From contig JANEZZ010001905.1 in assembly GCA_026122225.1 (NCBI GenBank), forward strand, positions 1,240,001 through 1,304,000: a stretch of 64,000 nucleotides of DNA. The letters are read 5' to 3'. Below, one piece after another: positions 62,323 through 64,000 of the stretch; the first letter of the stretch is position 1, and each line of letters starts with the position of its first letter. The position numbers were made by a program, and so were the translations under genes. The stretch comes from Heloderma charlesbogerti. Lineage: Eukaryota; Chordata; Lepidosauria; Squamata; Helodermatidae. A model generated the notes under the pieces. The model saw only the letters and a program-made list of their open reading frames with translations, made no database searches and was not told the origin of the DNA.

Positions 62323-64000
62323 CCCCTTCATGGATCACTGCCTTGTTGTGGCGAAGGGGCTTGCGTAACTCAGTGAAGCCATAAGCTATGCCGTGCAGGG
62401 CCACCCAAGATGGACAGGTCATGGCAGAGAGTTCTGACAAAATGTGGTCCACTGGAGAAGGAAATGGCAACCCACTCCAGTATTCTTGCCAAGAAAACCC
62501 CATGGAACGTATCACAAGGCTAAAAGAGATGACGCCGGAAGATGAGCCCCTCAGGTCGGAAGGTGTCCAATATACTACTGGGGAAGAGCAGAGGGTATTT
62601 CCAAGTAGCGCCAGAAAGAGTGAAGCGGCTGGGCCAAAGCCAAAAGGACACTCAGCTGTGGATGTGTCTGGTGGTGAAAAGAAAATCCGATGCTGTAAAG
62701 AACAATATTGTTTAGGAACCTGGAATGTAAGATCAATGAATCAAGGTAAGCTGGAGGTAGTCAAAAATGAGATAGCAAGATTGAACATCGACATCTTGGG
62801 AATCAGCTAACTAAAATGGGCATGGGCGAATTTAATTCAGGTGACCATCATATCTACTACTGTGGGCAAGAATCCCTTAGAAGAAATGGAGTAGCACTCA
62901 TAGTCAACAAAAGGGTGGGAAAAGCAGTACTGGGGTACAATCTTAAAAACGATAGAATGAGCTCAGTATGAATCCAAGGCAAACCATTCAACATTACAGT
63001 AATTCAAGTCTATGCCCCAACCACTGATGCCGAAGAATCTGAGGTTGATCGGTTCTATGAAGACCTACAACACCTTCTGGAACTAACACCAAAAAAAGAT
63101 ATCCTCTTCATCATAGGGGACTGGAATGCTAAAGTAGGAAGTCAAGAAATCACCGGGATAACAGGCAGGCATGGCCTTGGTGTACAAAATGAAGCAGGAC
63201 AAAGGCTAATAGAGTTTTGCCAAGAGAACACGCTGATCATAGCAAACACTCTTTTCCAACAGCACAAGAGACTCTACACATGGACATCACCAGACAGTCA
63301 ATATCGAAATCATATTGACTATGTCCTTTGCAGCCAAAGATGGAGAAGCTCTATACAGTCAGTAAAAACAAGACCTGGAGCTGACTGTGGCTCAGATCAT
63401 GAGCTGCTTCTTGCAAAATTTCGGCTTAAATTGAAGAATGTAGGGAAAACCACTAAACCATTCAGGTATGACCTAAATCATATCCCTTATGAATATACAG
63501 TGGAGGTGAGGAATAGATTTCAGGGATTAGACCTGATAGACAGCGTGCCTGAGGAACTATGGATGGAGGTCAGTAACATTGTTCAGGAGGCAGCAACGAA
63601 ATCCATCCCAAAGAAAAAGAACTGCAAGAAAGCCAAGTGGCTGTCAGATGAGGCTTTACAAGTAGCTCACGAAAGAAGGGAAGCGAAAAGCAAGGGAGAA
63701 AGGGGAAGATATATCCAACTGAATGCAGAGTTCCAGAGAATAGCAAGGAGAGACAAGAAGGCCTTCTTAAATGAACAATGCAAAGACATCGAGGAAAACA
63801 ACAGAATGGGAAAGACTAGAGATCTCTTCAAGAAAATTGGAGATCTCAAGGGAACGTTTTGTGCAAAGACGGGCATGATAAAGGACAAAGAAGGCAGGGA
63901 CCTAACAGAAGCAGATGAGATTAAGAAGAGGTGGCAAGAATACACAGACGAACTATACAGGAAAGATCTGAATGTCCCTGATAGCCATGATAGTGCGGTC
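62323..64000 (+). mobile_element. RTE-BovB LINE copy 2, cut by window end
   Basis: Starts at the same base as copy 1 and stays closely similar. It keeps the 216-bp linker segment (63427-63642) that copy 1 lacks. The frame is open from ATG 62388 through [13 protein letters not shown]. It is broken by TAA at 62808, a 4-bp deletion near 62817 and the TGA at about 62969 that copy 1 shares. The endonuclease motifs GDWNAKVG and [11 protein letters not shown] are present. The reverse transcriptase would lie beyond the window. Confidence 0.95.

Overview
The window comes from a vertebrate genome, almost certainly a squamate reptile (a lizard is more likely than a snake, but I cannot name the species). 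The one host gene has spliced exons with GT/AG borders. The repeats point the same way: two copies of an RTE-BovB LINE, a Sauria-type tRNA SINE whose tail matches the BovB 3' end, several CR1 and L2 LINEs, many short hAT-like elements, and GATA, CA and AAT microsatellites. I see no prokaryotic genes, CRISPR array, rRNA gene or stand-alone tRNA gene.

The host gene is claudin-1 (CLDN1) on the + strand. It has four coding exons: 8529-8751, 43119-43283, 44554-44638 and 48252-48414. They join to 636 nt, that is 211 residues plus stop, the usual length for claudin-1. All splice phases agree and the protein ends in the PDZ ligand KDYV. A GC-rich promoter with a TATA-like box and an initiator lies just upstream. 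The probable 3' UTR runs to about 50245. Intron 1 is about 34.4 kb and is mostly transposon debris. Introns 2 and 3 are about 1.3 and 3.6 kb.

Layout: 1-8150 is upstream sequence with a Sauria SINE nested in an L2 end, hAT-like elements and a decayed L2. 8150-8751 holds the promoter and exon 1. 8752-43118 is intron 1, containing a three-level nest (SINE, CR1, CR1) at 13.8-18.2 kb, a near full-length BovB at 29.6-32.6 kb with a 12-bp target duplication, and an L2 at 39.2-40.97 kb. 43.1-50.2 kb holds exons 2-4 with SINEs, palindromic elements and the 3' UTR. 50.2-64 kb is CR1 and hAT debris, ending in a second BovB copy cut by the window edge.

The most unusual observations are these. (1) A 163-bp stretch inside the intron-1 L2 is a nearly exact inverted copy of a 164-bp stretch in intron 3, so exons 2 and 3 sit between strong inverted repeats. 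(2) A tRNA-derived SINE ends at the exon 2 acceptor and appears to supply its branch site. (3) At least seven hAT-like insertions have 8-bp target duplications readable by eye. (4) The two BovB copies share a stop codon, and one carries an in-frame 216-bp deletion at a 4-bp microhomology.
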